Assembly (NCBI GenBank): GCA_023953905.1
Contig: JAMLJA010000001.1
Span: 434,001 to 498,000, forward strand
Direction: 5' to 3'
Length of the DNA stretch: 64,000 bases
Origin: Rhizobiaceae bacterium
Lineage (GTDB): Bacteria; Pseudomonadota; Alphaproteobacteria; Rhizobiales; Rhizobiaceae
Position 1 is the stretch's first letter, and each line of letters starts with the position of its first letter. The translations under genes were made by a program, and so were the position numbers. The notes below the pieces were generated by a model that saw nothing but the letters and a program-made list of their open reading frames with translations, had not been told where the DNA came from and made no database searches. This document shows, piece by piece, positions 1-8,238 of the stretch.

Positions 1-39
1 CTGACACGCATTTCTTCCCCGGGTTGTCCGGAGAAATTC

Positions 40-1035
40 CTAACGTTCGCGCCAGCGGGCCAGGGCGGCCGCGCCTGCGATGATTGCGCCCTGCACGATC
101 AGCTGTGCAGGCTTGCCCACGCCCATTCCCGTCATCAGATTGGCGAGAAATGTCAGCGCGTAGGCTCCAGCGAGCACACCGACGACACCGCCTGCGCCCC
201 CGCCGAATGTTGTGCCGCCGAGAACGACTGCGGCGACTGACGCCATTACGAGATCGGCGCCGAGATTAAGTGTGCCGGTACCGATATAGCCGGTGAGCAC
301 AATGCCTGCCGTGCCTGCGAACATGCCGCTCAGGACATGCGCCACGACCATTTCCTTGCGCACCGACAGTCCGCCAAGCCAGGCCGCGCCATAGCTGGAA
401 CCCGTCGCATAAAGCGCATGGCCGAATGCTGTGCGGCGCAAGACCATCGCGGCAACCAAAGCAATGACGAGAAGCAAGGCGCCGGCGACCGGAAAGGTCC
501 AGCTCACGCCCGGGATGAAAGCAAAGCGGCCCGTCGCGATATCGCGCACAAAGGGATGCACAGAACCGCCGGGCGCGCCACCACTGATGAGATAGCTCAC
601 ACCAACCAGCATGACCGACACGCCAAGCGTGACCACGACCGCGGAAGCGCGCACAAATGCGACCAGTCCGGCATTGAAGAGACCGATCAACGCCCCGAAA
701 AGCAGGGGGAACGCGATCGACATCCAGACCGGACCGCCCGAGAACATGGGAAGCGCCAGTGTGACGTTGACCACCGCGATCACGCCACCAATGGACAAAT
801 CGATGGAGCGCGCAATCATCGGAAGGCACTGGCCAAGCGCTGAAAGCGCAAGCGGCACGGCCTGACGGAGCACGATCAGGAGAAAGGGGATGGAAAGCAG
901 ACGCGGCTGAACGACCCCAGCTGTGGCAAACAGGACAAGCAAAGCAGGCCAGGCAGGAATCGCCAAGGCACCGCTCAGAAGCGCGGAAAACAATCCCGCC
1001 ACATCCCGCCTTTCGACGGTCGCAGTCTTGGTCAT
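40..1035 (-). CDS. Sugar ABC transporter permease (RbsC-type, BPD_transp_2 family)
   Basis: Inner-membrane permease of about 331 residues for import of a sugar or polyol, partner of a periplasmic binding protein and an ATPase not seen here. The protein is almost wholly hydrophobic with 8 or more membrane segments. It carries the family signatures ARSIDLSIGG (near residue 75) and a Gly-rich VLGGTTFGGGAGG stretch near residue 270. The start is set at the ATG at 1035, which has an AAGGAGG ribosome site a few bases upstream; an in-frame TTG lies one codon earlier. Its ATPase and binding protein would be expected downstream, beyond the left edge. It is divergent from the LacI regulator at 1420, so it may share that regulator. 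The substrate cannot be told from sequence. Confidence 0.9.
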   Translation of the reverse strand: MTKTATVERRDVAGLFSALLSGALAIPAWPALLVLFATAGVVQPRLLSIPFLLIVLRQAVPLALSALGQCLPMIARSIDLSIGGVIAVVNVTLALPMFSGGPVWMSIAFPLLFGALIGLFNAGLVAFVRASAVVVTLGVSVMLVGVSYLISGGAPGGSVHPFVRDIATGRFAFIPGVSWTFPVAGALLLVIALVAAMVLRRTAFGHALYATGSSYGAAWLGGLSVRKEMVVAHVLSGMFAGTAGIVLTGYIGTGTLNLGADLVMASVAAVVLGGTTFGGGAGGVVGVLAGAYALTFLANLMTGMGVGKPAQLIVQGAIIAGAAALARWRER

Positions 1036-1419
1036 CAATCCTCCTTGGGACCCAGCCGGGATGCCAGCATCTGGCTCAGATCCCCCTCCCGGCAGTACCG
1101 GCTCACGGACGCATCCGGCGGGACATGCGATCGCATGAACGCATGCTTATGGCCCGACGGAGTCAAATGCTGCACGACTTATCCGCCCACGTCAAGCATC
1201 ATACATGATGCATGAAGTATCTTCTTGGGGATGCGCAGGATTCTGCGGTGAGACAGACCTTCTTCATCCCTCGCCTCCCTACGCGTTCACTCCCGCAATC
1301 AACCAGTTGTTGATGTAACCGCTTTCATTTGGTGTCAAGTGTCGCCGGGAGCCTGTCCCGAGTTGTCAGCTTCGGCGGAAGCGTGCATTGATCTGACCAC
1401 GGTGCAAAAAGGAGCAGCA
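1036..1419. other. Divergent intergenic region between permease and lacI-type gene
   Basis: About 380 bases with no convincing gene. It should hold the promoters of both flanking genes. A LacI-family half-palindrome is annotated at 1314-1327. Around 1200-1220 there is an AT-richer patch with ATAC...GTAT ends around a central ATGCAT, which could be another regulator site but is weak. A small plus-strand reading frame at 923-1138 is a shadow of the permease. Confidence 0.5.
1314..1327. promoter_or_regulatory. Candidate LacI-family operator upstream of the regulator gene
   Basis: TGTAACCGCTTTCA is an imperfect palindrome around a central CG, the form typical of LacI/GalR-family operators. It lies about 90 bases upstream of the regulator start and shares the GTAACCG half-site with the perfect palindrome at 2593. 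Autoregulation by the adjacent LacI protein is inferred. Confidence 0.5.
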
Positions 1420-2499
1420 ATGCCGGAGCTTTCGGGAAGCGGCGCGCGACCATCACGCAACAGGAAGCGCGCTTCTTCAGTTGGCATCAGGGACGTGGCC
1501 CAACTCTCCGGAGTGTCCACAGCCACGGTATCGCGCGTCTACAACGCCCCAGACACTGTCAGCGAGCAGGTGCGCGCGCGTGTCGAGGAAGCGGCGCGGA
1601 CGCTCTCCTACATTCCGCACAACGCCGCCCGCGCGCTTTCGTCGCGTCGTTCGAGAACCTTGGGAATCGTCATCCCCACCGTCCAGAACTCGATCTTCGC
1701 CGAACAGGTTGAATGGCTCCAGAAACGCGCCATGGTGCATGGCTATTCAACCCTGGTTGCCCTTTCCGGCTTCAGCGCCGCCGGTGAGGCCGAGCAGGTA
1801 CGCGCACTGGCGCGAAACGGCATTGACGGGATCATGCTCGTCGGCGCGCGGCATCTGCCTGAAGTTTACGATCTGCTTTCATCGCGCGGCATTGCCTATA
1901 TCAACACCAGCGTGGCCGACGAGGCGTCGCCGCATCCGTGCGTTGGCTTCGACAATGCGGCGGCGATGGCCCATACGACCGCGTTTCTGCTCAATCTCGG
2001 CCATCGCGAGATCGCCGTGATCAGCGGTGACACGGATGCCAGCGATCGCGCGAAGCTGCGGCTTGACGGGACGACTCGGGCGCTTGCCGAAGCCGGTCTG
2101 CACCTTGATGACGCACATCTGCGGAGAAGCGACTATTCCATGGCCGGCTCGCGCGCCGCCTGCAGAGAACTGATGAATGCATCGCCTGGAATCACGGCAA
2201 TCATGTGCCACAATGACGTGCAGGCGTTTGCTGCGGTGCTTGAATTGCAACGCATGGGATTGCGGGTCCCGGAAGATATTTCTGTAACGGGTTTCGACGA
2301 TTTGGAATGGGCGCGCCACCTCAGCCCGGGCCTGACGACGGTACGGGTGCCCTGGGGCAGGATGGCCGAAATCGCCGCAGACTTTCTGGTCGCGCAACTG
2401 GATGGAACACAACACCGTCACACCACCATCCTCGACTTCGATCTGGTGGTGCGCGAATCCACCGCACCTCCCCCGGCCACGAAGGCGGCGGGCAACTGA
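1420..2499 (+). CDS. LacI-family transcriptional regulator
   Basis: DNA-binding repressor of about 359 residues with a sugar-binding periplasmic-protein-like core. The N-terminal helix-turn-helix (about residues 20-75) contains the LacI signature VGIRDVAQLSGVSTATVSRV and the hinge ARALSSRRSRTLGIVIP. The ligand-binding core follows to the C-terminus, including the typical DISVTGFDDLEWA near residue 285. The open frame extends upstream to 1339, but the ATG at 1420 has an AAAAAGGAG ribosome site and fits family length. It lies next to a ketose-epimerase and SDR operon with operator-like sites on both sides, so it probably controls that module and itself in response to a sugar. Confidence 0.93.
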   Translation: MPELSGSGARPSRNRKRASSVGIRDVAQLSGVSTATVSRVYNAPDTVSEQVRARVEEAARTLSYIPHNAARALSSRRSRTLGIVIPTVQNSIFAEQVEWLQKRAMVHGYSTLVALSGFSAAGEAEQVRALARNGIDGIMLVGARHLPEVYDLLSSRGIAYINTSVADEASPHPCVGFDNAAAMAHTTAFLLNLGHREIAVISGDTDASDRAKLRLDGTTRALAEAGLHLDDAHLRRSDYSMAGSRAACRELMNASPGITAIMCHNDVQAFAAVLELQRMGLRVPEDISVTGFDDLEWARHLSPGLTTVRVPWGRMAEIAADFLVAQLDGTQHRHTTILDFDLVVRESTAPPPATKAAGN

Positions 2500-2592
2500 C
2501 ACCGACTACAGGCCTGCTTCCCGCATAATCCTGACGTTCGAAGATCTCCACGTTACTCTTTGAAAAGTCATGCTGGACATCTCCCATCTTGC

Positions 2593-2604
2593 GTAACCGG
2601 TTAC
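2593..2604. promoter_or_regulatory. Perfect LacI-type operator GTAACCGGTTAC
   Basis: A perfect 12-base palindrome centred on CG lies 65 bases upstream of the epimerase-like gene. It sits between a possible -35 (TTGCGT, 2589-2594) and a possible -10 (near 2611-2617), where a bound repressor would block RNA polymerase. It shares its half-site with the site at 1314. Assignment to the neighbouring LacI protein is inferred. Confidence 0.65.
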
Positions 2605-2668
2605 ATTCTTGATATGGGACACGCTGGCGAGCGGCCGGATTGACACGGTCGGTTGGAGACTTTTGAAA

Positions 2669-3532
2669 ATGGTACGGACGGCAATCCACGCGGCGGTCTG
2701 GTCGACAGATCCCGAGCCGGACAGCGTTGCGCGTGTTCTCTCGGAGGTGGCCCAGACAGGTTTCGATTGTCTCGCTCTGCCCCTCAGAAACCTGCACCAA
2801 TTGCGCACCGCCGAGTTGGCCAACGTCTTTCAGCGATCCGGCATTACCGCCCTTGGAACGACCGGCCTTCCCATCGGTGCAGACGTATCATCGGAAGATC
2901 CCGCTCAGCGCCAACGCGGCGAGGAACATCTTCGCAATGTCATTGCGATCGCCCGCGATATCGGCGTGATCCAGGTCAATGGCGTCCTTTACAGCCTTCT
3001 CGGCCACGCGGGTGCGCCGGTCGGACAAGAGGCGCGCCGTCGCAGCGCCGAGATCGTTCACCGGGCGGGCGAAGCGGCCGCCGCATCGGGCGTCCGTCTC
3101 TGCGTCGAACTCGTCAACAGATATGAAACCGCAATGCTCAACACGGTTGAACAGGGCATCGAATATCTGGCCCTTGTGGACCATCCGAACGTGCTGCTGC
3201 ATCTGGATACCTACCACCTGGCGATTGAAGAGCGCGATCCGCTCGCGGCAACGCAAGCTGCCCTGCCCCATCTCGGCTATTTCGAACTCGACCAGAGCCA
3301 TCGCGGACGGCTCGACGAAGGCTCGCTCGACTTGCGGGCAATGGCATCGCCGGTTCGAAATTCGAGCTATGACGGACTGATCGGCGTGGAGGCATTTGCG
3401 CGCTCACGTGCAGCGGCCGACCATGCCAATGTCCTTTCGATCTGGCGCGACCATTTCGACGACGGAACCGCGCTCGCCCGTCAGGCGATGAGCCTGATCC
3501 GCGAGATTTTCGGGCCCGCCCTCGGTCGCTGA
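2669..3532 (+). CDS. Sugar isomerase/epimerase, D-tagatose/D-psicose 3-epimerase-like
   Basis: TIM-barrel (xylose isomerase-like, AP endonuclease 2 fold) protein of about 287 residues. The metal and acid/base residues of ketose 3-epimerases can be followed: Glu in CVELVNRYE, Asp and His in LHLDTYHLAIEE, His and Arg in ELDQSHRGRLDEG, and Glu in LIGVEAF. This order matches the known catalytic Glu-Asp-His-Glu set of D-psicose/D-tagatose 3-epimerases. The frame is open from 2609, but the ATG at 2669 has GGAG about 10 bases upstream and starts the barrel directly. It is followed after 38 bases by an SDR dehydrogenase, suggesting a ketose/polyol pathway. The exact sugar is unknown; a hydroxypyruvate isomerase-like role is less likely. 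Confidence 0.85.
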   Translation: MVRTAIHAAVWSTDPEPDSVARVLSEVAQTGFDCLALPLRNLHQLRTAELANVFQRSGITALGTTGLPIGADVSSEDPAQRQRGEEHLRNVIAIARDIGVIQVNGVLYSLLGHAGAPVGQEARRRSAEIVHRAGEAAAASGVRLCVELVNRYETAMLNTVEQGIEYLALVDHPNVLLHLDTYHLAIEERDPLAATQAALPHLGYFELDQSHRGRLDEGSLDLRAMASPVRNSSYDGLIGVEAFARSRAAADHANVLSIWRDHFDDGTALARQAMSLIREIFGPALGR

Positions 3533-3570
3533 CATAACGAACGCGCTTTCATTTTCACGGAGCACAACTC

Positions 3571-4314
3571 ATGCCCAAAACCCAAGACTGCCTGGCGATC
3601 GTAACCGGTGCGGCCGGAACCATGGGACAGGCGATCACTCGCCAGCTGGTCTCGGACGGCCATCGTGTGGCCGCGGTCGACCTGACGACGGCAATGCTCG
3701 CGACACTCGTTGAAGAGATGCCCGGTCGCGTCATTCCCGTCGCGCTTGATATTTCGGACCCGGACGCCGTCGAAAGCAGCTGGAATGATCTCAACAGGGA
3801 TCATGGGCCTGTCCAGATTCTGGTGAACAACGCAGGCATCCTCACCAACAACAAGGCCATGGAAACCTCACCCGAGGAGTGGCGTCGCGTGATGGCGGTC
3901 AATCTGGATGGACCGTTTTATATGTCGCGGCTCGGACTGCGCGATATGCGCGCGGCCGGCTGGGGCCGCATTGTCAATATCTGTTCGCTTTCCATGAAGA
4001 CGGGCGGTTTGACAGCCGGAACCGCCTACTCGTCGTCGAAAGGCGGGCTCGGGGTGCTGACTTTCTCGCTGGCGCGCGAGTCTGCCTCGCAGGGCATAAC
4101 GGTCAACGGAATAGCGCCCGGCTATGTGCTGACTCCCATGGTGACGGAGCAACTCACCGAAGAGCAGCGTCAGGCTCAGTTGCGCGATATTCCAGTCGGT
4201 CGCTTCTGCAAGGCCGAGGAAGTCGCGCACTGTGTCTCCTATCTCGCCGGTCCCAATGCGGGTTTCATCACTGGCGAAATCATCGACATGAACGGCGGAA
4301 TGCTGATGGACTGA
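3571..4314 (+). CDS. SDR-family NAD(P)-dependent oxidoreductase
   Basis: Classical short-chain dehydrogenase of 247 residues, the usual length. The cofactor-binding TGAAGTMG motif is at residues 12-19, NNAG near 90, and the catalytic Ser and YSSSK near 140-160. The C-terminal region has the typical NGIAPGYVLTPM and a FITGEIIDMNGGM ending. Start ATG has GGAG 8 bases upstream. It is co-directional with the epimerase-like gene and regulated by the same candidate LacI operator, so it probably oxidises or reduces a sugar or polyol in the same pathway. It converges with the MFS gene, with only 3 bases between the stop codons. Confidence 0.92.
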   Translation: MPKTQDCLAIVTGAAGTMGQAITRQLVSDGHRVAAVDLTTAMLATLVEEMPGRVIPVALDISDPDAVESSWNDLNRDHGPVQILVNNAGILTNNKAMETSPEEWRRVMAVNLDGPFYMSRLGLRDMRAAGWGRIVNICSLSMKTGGLTAGTAYSSSKGGLGVLTFSLARESASQGITVNGIAPGYVLTPMVTEQLTEEQRQAQLRDIPVGRFCKAEEVAHCVSYLAGPNAGFITGEIIDMNGGMLMD

Positions 4315-4317
4315 GGT

Positions 4318-5598
4318 TCAACGCGGCGCCCGCGCCGCGGCAAACCAGAACCCCGCGCAGAGCATGAGCGATCCGGCAAACATTGCCACGAAGACCGCGC
4401 CATAGCCCCCGCTAGCTTGCCAAAGCAGCGCGGCCCCCAGTGGCGCAAGCGCGGTCATGATATTGGTGGGACCAACGAGCGACCCGTTGACGGCGCCATA
4501 TCCATGGCGCGTGACCATCTCGGGAACCGCCATGCCGCGCACAATCGTGATCGTGCCATTGGCCACGCCAAACATGCCCGCCACAGCGGCGATTACGAGA
4601 ACCTGCGGCGGAGCGAAAGCAAACCCGATCACCGCCAGCGGAAACATCATCACGATCACTGAGCCCAGCTTTCTGACCGGAGCTTCCGAAGCCAGGACAC
4701 GCACGAGCAGACGACCGGCGACCTGAGCGGGCCCGATGACGGTGAGCACGAGCACCGCATCGCCGGACGCCAGGCCGCGCTCCACCAGCAGCGGAAACAG
4801 ATGGTAGGTGAGAGAGGCGAACGCAAAGGCATAGGACAGCCAGGCAAGCATCAGTCCCCAGTAGGCCGGCTTGCGCATCGCAGCCGCTACCGCCGCGCGA
4901 CCCATAGCCGCCGGGATATCGTCAGGCGTTGCAGCGGGGACGACCGCGTCGCGCCTCGGGTTGATCGTGAGATAATAGAGGCTCCCGGACACAAACACGT
5001 TGACGGCGCCCATCGCCAGCAAGGCGCCACGCCAGCCTTGTGTCTCGATCAAAAACTGGATGATGGGAATGAAGACTGTGCTGGCAAATCCGCCCCACAG
5101 AGTCAGGGTCGTGATGCCATTGCGCGCGTTGAGCGGCCCCACGCGCCGCGCGATGACGGCAAATGCAGGGTCATAAAGTGTTGCTGCCTGCATGCAGCCG
5201 AGGGCGGCCAGCACCGCATAAAATGCAAAGAGGTTGTTGATCTGCGACCAGGTCGCGAGCAGCAAGCCAGCCAGCACCGACGCCCCTGCCATGAGATATC
5301 GGCCATAGCCTCGGTCGATTGCCGCGCCCACCGGATACGCGGCGAGCCCGGCCAACAGCATTCCGACGGTCGCCGCACCATAAAGTGTGGGCTTGGACCA
5401 GCCGAGATCGAGCCGCATTGCCTCCGCGATGAGCGGAAAGCCATAGAAAAGCGTTCCCCACGAACAGATCTGCGCCATCCCGAGCGCGCTGATGAACCAG
5501 CCGATAGGCTGGGGCGATTGCGATATCTTCACGCGCGAATAGCCATGAAAGTCCAAGCAGCCGCTTGAGGACCGGGAACGGGAGCAACCACGACGCAA
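4318..5598 (-). CDS. MFS transporter
   Basis: Major facilitator superfamily permease of up to 426 residues with about 12 hydrophobic segments. After an Arg/Ser-rich head (about 25 residues) the first segment starts at IGWFISALGMAQICSWGTLFYGFPL, resembling the oxalate/formate or monocarboxylate-type MFS branch. The start is uncertain: the longest frame opens with TTG at 5598, and GTG at 5532 just before VKISQS is an alternative; neither has a clear ribosome site. Substrate unknown. It is convergent with the SDR gene and separated from the phnE genes by a hairpin at 5638-5675. Confidence 0.85.
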   Translation of the reverse strand: MRRGCSRSRSSSGCLDFHGYSRVKISQSPQPIGWFISALGMAQICSWGTLFYGFPLIAEAMRLDLGWSKPTLYGAATVGMLLAGLAAYPVGAAIDRGYGRYLMAGASVLAGLLLATWSQINNLFAFYAVLAALGCMQAATLYDPAFAVIARRVGPLNARNGITTLTLWGGFASTVFIPIIQFLIETQGWRGALLAMGAVNVFVSGSLYYLTINPRRDAVVPAATPDDIPAAMGRAAVAAAMRKPAYWGLMLAWLSYAFAFASLTYHLFPLLVERGLASGDAVLVLTVIGPAQVAGRLLVRVLASEAPVRKLGSVIVMMFPLAVIGFAFAPPQVLVIAAVAGMFGVANGTITIVRGMAVPEMVTRHGYGAVNGSLVGPTNIMTALAPLGAALLWQASGGYGAVFVAMFAGSLMLCAGFWFAAARAPR

Positions 5599-5637
5599 CC
5601 TGTTTGCGACTCAGCCTCCATATTACGCGTGTCTAGA

Positions 5638-5675
5638 GCATTTCCGGCAGACGATCCATTATCTGCCGGAAATGC
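5638..5675. repeat. 14-bp perfect-stem palindromic element
   Basis: Inverted repeat with arms GCATTTCCGGCAGA and TCTGCCGGAAATGC around a 10-base loop, just after a TCTAGA. It lies between the 3' end of the phosphonate permease operon and the 5' end of the MFS gene. There is no T-run on either strand, so it is not a standard intrinsic terminator. Its form resembles dispersed intergenic palindromes of rhizobial genomes; that is recognition from memory and needs a genome-wide count. Confidence 0.6.
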
Positions 5676-5747
5676 GCGGTCAGCACAGGGGCATCATGAG
5701 CGCGGAGCCAGCGGATCCGCTTTCCAGATAGCTGTGTCTCAGGGTTG

Positions 5748-6587
5748 TCACCGCATCCTGCCAATTTTCTTTCGCAACCAGCCTGATCCAACTTCCGCCA
5801 GCAAGACCAGACCGATGATGACGAGAAGAATGGCTGCCACGCGTGTGGACTCGAGTTGCTGTGTGGTGCGCTTGAGGTACCATCCCATGCCGCCGCCACC
5901 GAAGAAACCCACTACGGTCGCAGCGCGAAATGCGACATCCCAGGTGTAGATCGCAATCCCCGTGAACGCGACGCGGACCTGCGGAAAAACCGCATACTGG
6001 AAGACCTGCAGCGGATTTGCCCCGACGGACCGCAAGGCCTCCACAGGCCCCATATCGATGGCCTCCAGTTCATCGGAAAAGAGCTTGCCTGCAAATCCGA
6101 TACAGAAAACCGTCAGCGCCAGGGTACCCGCAAGCATACCGAAACCCAGCACCGTCACGAACAGGATAGTCCAGATCGTCTCGTGGATCGATCGGCTGCC
6201 GATTATGGCGAGGCGGCCAAACGGATAGGCGATGCGCCGGCTGATCGTGATGTTGCGCGCCGCGAGCCAGGCCAGCGGTATGGAGCAGACCACGCCGAGG
6301 AAGCCGCCGAGCAGCGACATTTCCAGCGTGCGAATGACGGATCGAACGAAGTCCGCGTCCGTCACATACCCGACATCCGGCGGGAAATAGCGCGTTGCAA
6401 GGATCTCTGCGAGCCGGGGAAACGCCCCGAGAACGCGCGAAAGATCGATGTTTAGGAACGCGACCGACCATCCCAGAAATGCAAGGATCGCAAGGATAAC
6501 CGCGAAACGAATGGTGGATTCGGGATGCCGGTAGCGCGACCAAGTACGACTCGGAGTCGATAGCGATTCTGCTGCGACAGTTGTCAT
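5748..6587 (-). CDS. phnE: Phosphonate ABC transporter permease (PhnE family, second copy)
   Basis: Inner-membrane permease of 279 residues of the PhnE type. It has a hydrophobic segment near 30-50, and the ABC-permease cytoplasmic loop appears as ELEAIDMGPVEALRSVGANPLQVFQYAVFPQV near residues 180-210. The ATG has AGGAGG upstream, placed just after the stop of the other phnE gene (9 bases between). Tandem phnE genes next to phnC and phnD are a known arrangement, the two permeases probably forming a heterodimer. Phosphonate, rather than phosphate or phosphite, is inferred from the surrounding AEP genes. Confidence 0.93.
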   Translation of the reverse strand: MTTVAAESLSTPSRTWSRYRHPESTIRFAVILAILAFLGWSVAFLNIDLSRVLGAFPRLAEILATRYFPPDVGYVTDADFVRSVIRTLEMSLLGGFLGVVCSIPLAWLAARNITISRRIAYPFGRLAIIGSRSIHETIWTILFVTVLGFGMLAGTLALTVFCIGFAGKLFSDELEAIDMGPVEALRSVGANPLQVFQYAVFPQVRVAFTGIAIYTWDVAFRAATVVGFFGGGGMGWYLKRTTQQLESTRVAAILLVIIGLVLLAEVGSGWLRKKIGRMR

Positions 6588-6596
6588 GACCGCCTC

Positions 6597-7421
6597 CTAG
6601 ATGACCGCTTTGCGAGCGAAGTGAGACACCACTTCGCCGATCGCGATAAGCAGAAAGACGGCAAGCACGACCAGCGTCACGCCGCCATAATTGAACATTG
6701 CCATCTGGCGGAAAAAGAGCAGACCCAGCCCTCCCGCGCCGACAAGGCCCATGATTGCCGAGCGACGGATGTTGATGTCCCATTCGAAGATGATGGTGCC
6801 GATGATGACCGGCAGGATCTGCGGAACAATGCCGTAATACATGACCTGAAACTGATTGCCGCCAACGGCCCGAATGGCTTCGACCGGCTTCGGATCGATA
6901 TTTTCGATCGCCTCCGCGGTGATCTTCGAGATGAACCCAACCGAGCGCATCGCGACGGCCAGGATGCCCGGAAGAGCGCCGAGACCGACCGCGCCGACGA
7001 ATAGCAAGGCCCAGATGATCTCGTGGATCGAGCGGCTGAGAACCATCAGAAAACGACCGAGCGGATAGAAGAAGAATTTGCTCGGTGTCACGTTTGCGGC
7101 CCCAAACCATGCAACGGGCAGCGACAGAAAGCAGCCGAGCAAGGTTCCCAAAGTCGCCATCATGAGTGTTTCGAGAGCGGGCACGACGAGTTTTGGCGCG
7201 AGCGACCAGTCAACCTGAAAGAAGCGGGCCAGCGTCCCGCCGATACCCAGCGCGCCTCCCATACGCTGCCAGTCGGTGTCGAACATGATGGTGTCCCAGA
7301 AACACCACGCCAGGAGAAGCGCCCCTCCCGCCACAATCAGCCAGTTGTTGATGCGCCGGCTGCGCTTGTGGGCGAGATAGGCCTCGAAACCATGCTCCGA
7401 TGTCGGCGCCGCGATGCTCAC
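6597..7421 (-). CDS. phnE: Phosphonate ABC transporter permease (PhnE family, first copy)
   Basis: PhnE-type permease of 274 residues, homologous to its downstream neighbour. Shared landmarks are SRSIHEIIWALLFVGAVGLGALPG and ENIDPKPVEAIRAVGGNQFQVMYYGIVPQILP, the ATPase-contacting loop. It starts with GTG, which shares one base with the TAG stop of phnC, and its GGAGG ribosome site lies inside the end of phnC, so translation is probably coupled. About five to six membrane segments. Confidence 0.93.
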   Translation of the reverse strand: MSIAAPTSEHGFEAYLAHKRSRRINNWLIVAGGALLLAWCFWDTIMFDTDWQRMGGALGIGGTLARFFQVDWSLAPKLVVPALETLMMATLGTLLGCFLSLPVAWFGAANVTPSKFFFYPLGRFLMVLSRSIHEIIWALLFVGAVGLGALPGILAVAMRSVGFISKITAEAIENIDPKPVEAIRAVGGNQFQVMYYGIVPQILPVIIGTIIFEWDINIRRSAIMGLVGAGGLGLLFFRQMAMFNYGGVTLVVLAVFLLIAIGEVVSHFARKAVI

Positions 7422-8173
7422 TACAGCACCTCCATGGCGTAGATCTCGTCGAGATCCTGTTTGCGCATCCCCTGCGCCGGACCGTCGAATTTCTTGTATC
7501 CGTCCTGCATGCCGATGATCCGGTTGCAGGTTTCGAGCGCCAGTTGCACATCATGAATGTTGCAAAGCACAGGCACCTTGAACTCAGCCGCCAGTTCCCG
7601 GATCAGGCCCATCACGTCGCGTGAAATCTTTGGGTCGAGTGCCGATGTCGGTTCGTCCAGAAGCAGTATCTCCGGCTTCTGCATCAGCGCACGCGCGATG
7701 CCGACCCGCTGGCGCTGACCGCCCGAAAGCGCATCGGCGCGTTTGTCGACATGGTCGGAGAGCCCCACACGCTCCAGCAGATGCAGCGCGCGATCTATGT
7801 CTTCCCTCGGAAAAGCCTTGAAGAACGATCGGACAGGACCGGTATATCCAAGGCGGCCCGACAGCACATTGTCCATGACGGACATGCGGTTCACCAAGTT
7901 GAATTCCTGGAAGATCATGCCAATCCGGCGGCGTAGTCGCCGAAGGTCCCCTGCCCCGAGCGCTCGGACGGATTGGCCGAACAGCGTGATGTCGCCTTCG
8001 CTCGGCTCGACGAGTCGATTGATGCAGCGGATCAATGTGGATTTTCCCGCGCCGCTGGGTCCGATCACGGCGCAGAAATCGTCGCCATCGACATCGAAAT
8101 CGAGGCCTTTGAGGATTTGTGGTCCGCTGGCCGTATAGCTGACCTTGAGGTTTCGCACTTCGAGAATCGCCAT
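7421..8173 (-). CDS. phnC: Phosphonate ABC transporter ATP-binding protein
   Basis: ABC ATPase of about 250 residues powering phosphonate import. Visible motifs are Walker A GPSGAGKST (near 40), the ABC signature LSGGQRQRVGIARAL (near 150) and Walker B ILLLDEPTSALDP. The insertion GMIFQEFNLVNRMSVMDNVLSGRLG is typical of PhnC. The frame is open to 8242, but the start ATG at 8173 (MAILEVRNL) fits family length. It follows phnD after a strong stem-loop at 8194-8218. Confidence 0.94.
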   Translation of the reverse strand: MAILEVRNLKVSYTASGPQILKGLDFDVDGDDFCAVIGPSGAGKSTLIRCINRLVEPSEGDITLFGQSVRALGAGDLRRLRRRIGMIFQEFNLVNRMSVMDNVLSGRLGYTGPVRSFFKAFPREDIDRALHLLERVGLSDHVDKRADALSGGQRQRVGIARALMQKPEILLLDEPTSALDPKISRDVMGLIRELAAEFKVPVLCNIHDVQLALETCNRIIGMQDGYKKFDGPAQGMRKQDLDEIYAMEVL

Positions 8174-8193
8174 GGCACCTACAGTTCCGCCAG

Positions 8194-8218
8194 GAGAGCC
8201 GCGCAATGCGCGGCTCTC
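8194..8218 (-). promoter_or_regulatory. Intercistronic stem-loop between phnD and phnC
   Basis: Perfect 11-base stem (GAGAGCCGCGC / GCGCGGCTCTC) with a 3-base loop in the 65-base gap downstream of phnD. No T-run follows on the minus strand. Such hairpins after binding-protein genes often protect the upstream mRNA from 3' decay and lower expression of downstream membrane genes; that role is inferred. Confidence 0.7.
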
Positions 8219-8238
8219 GGCTATGGCCGGTTCGTGTC

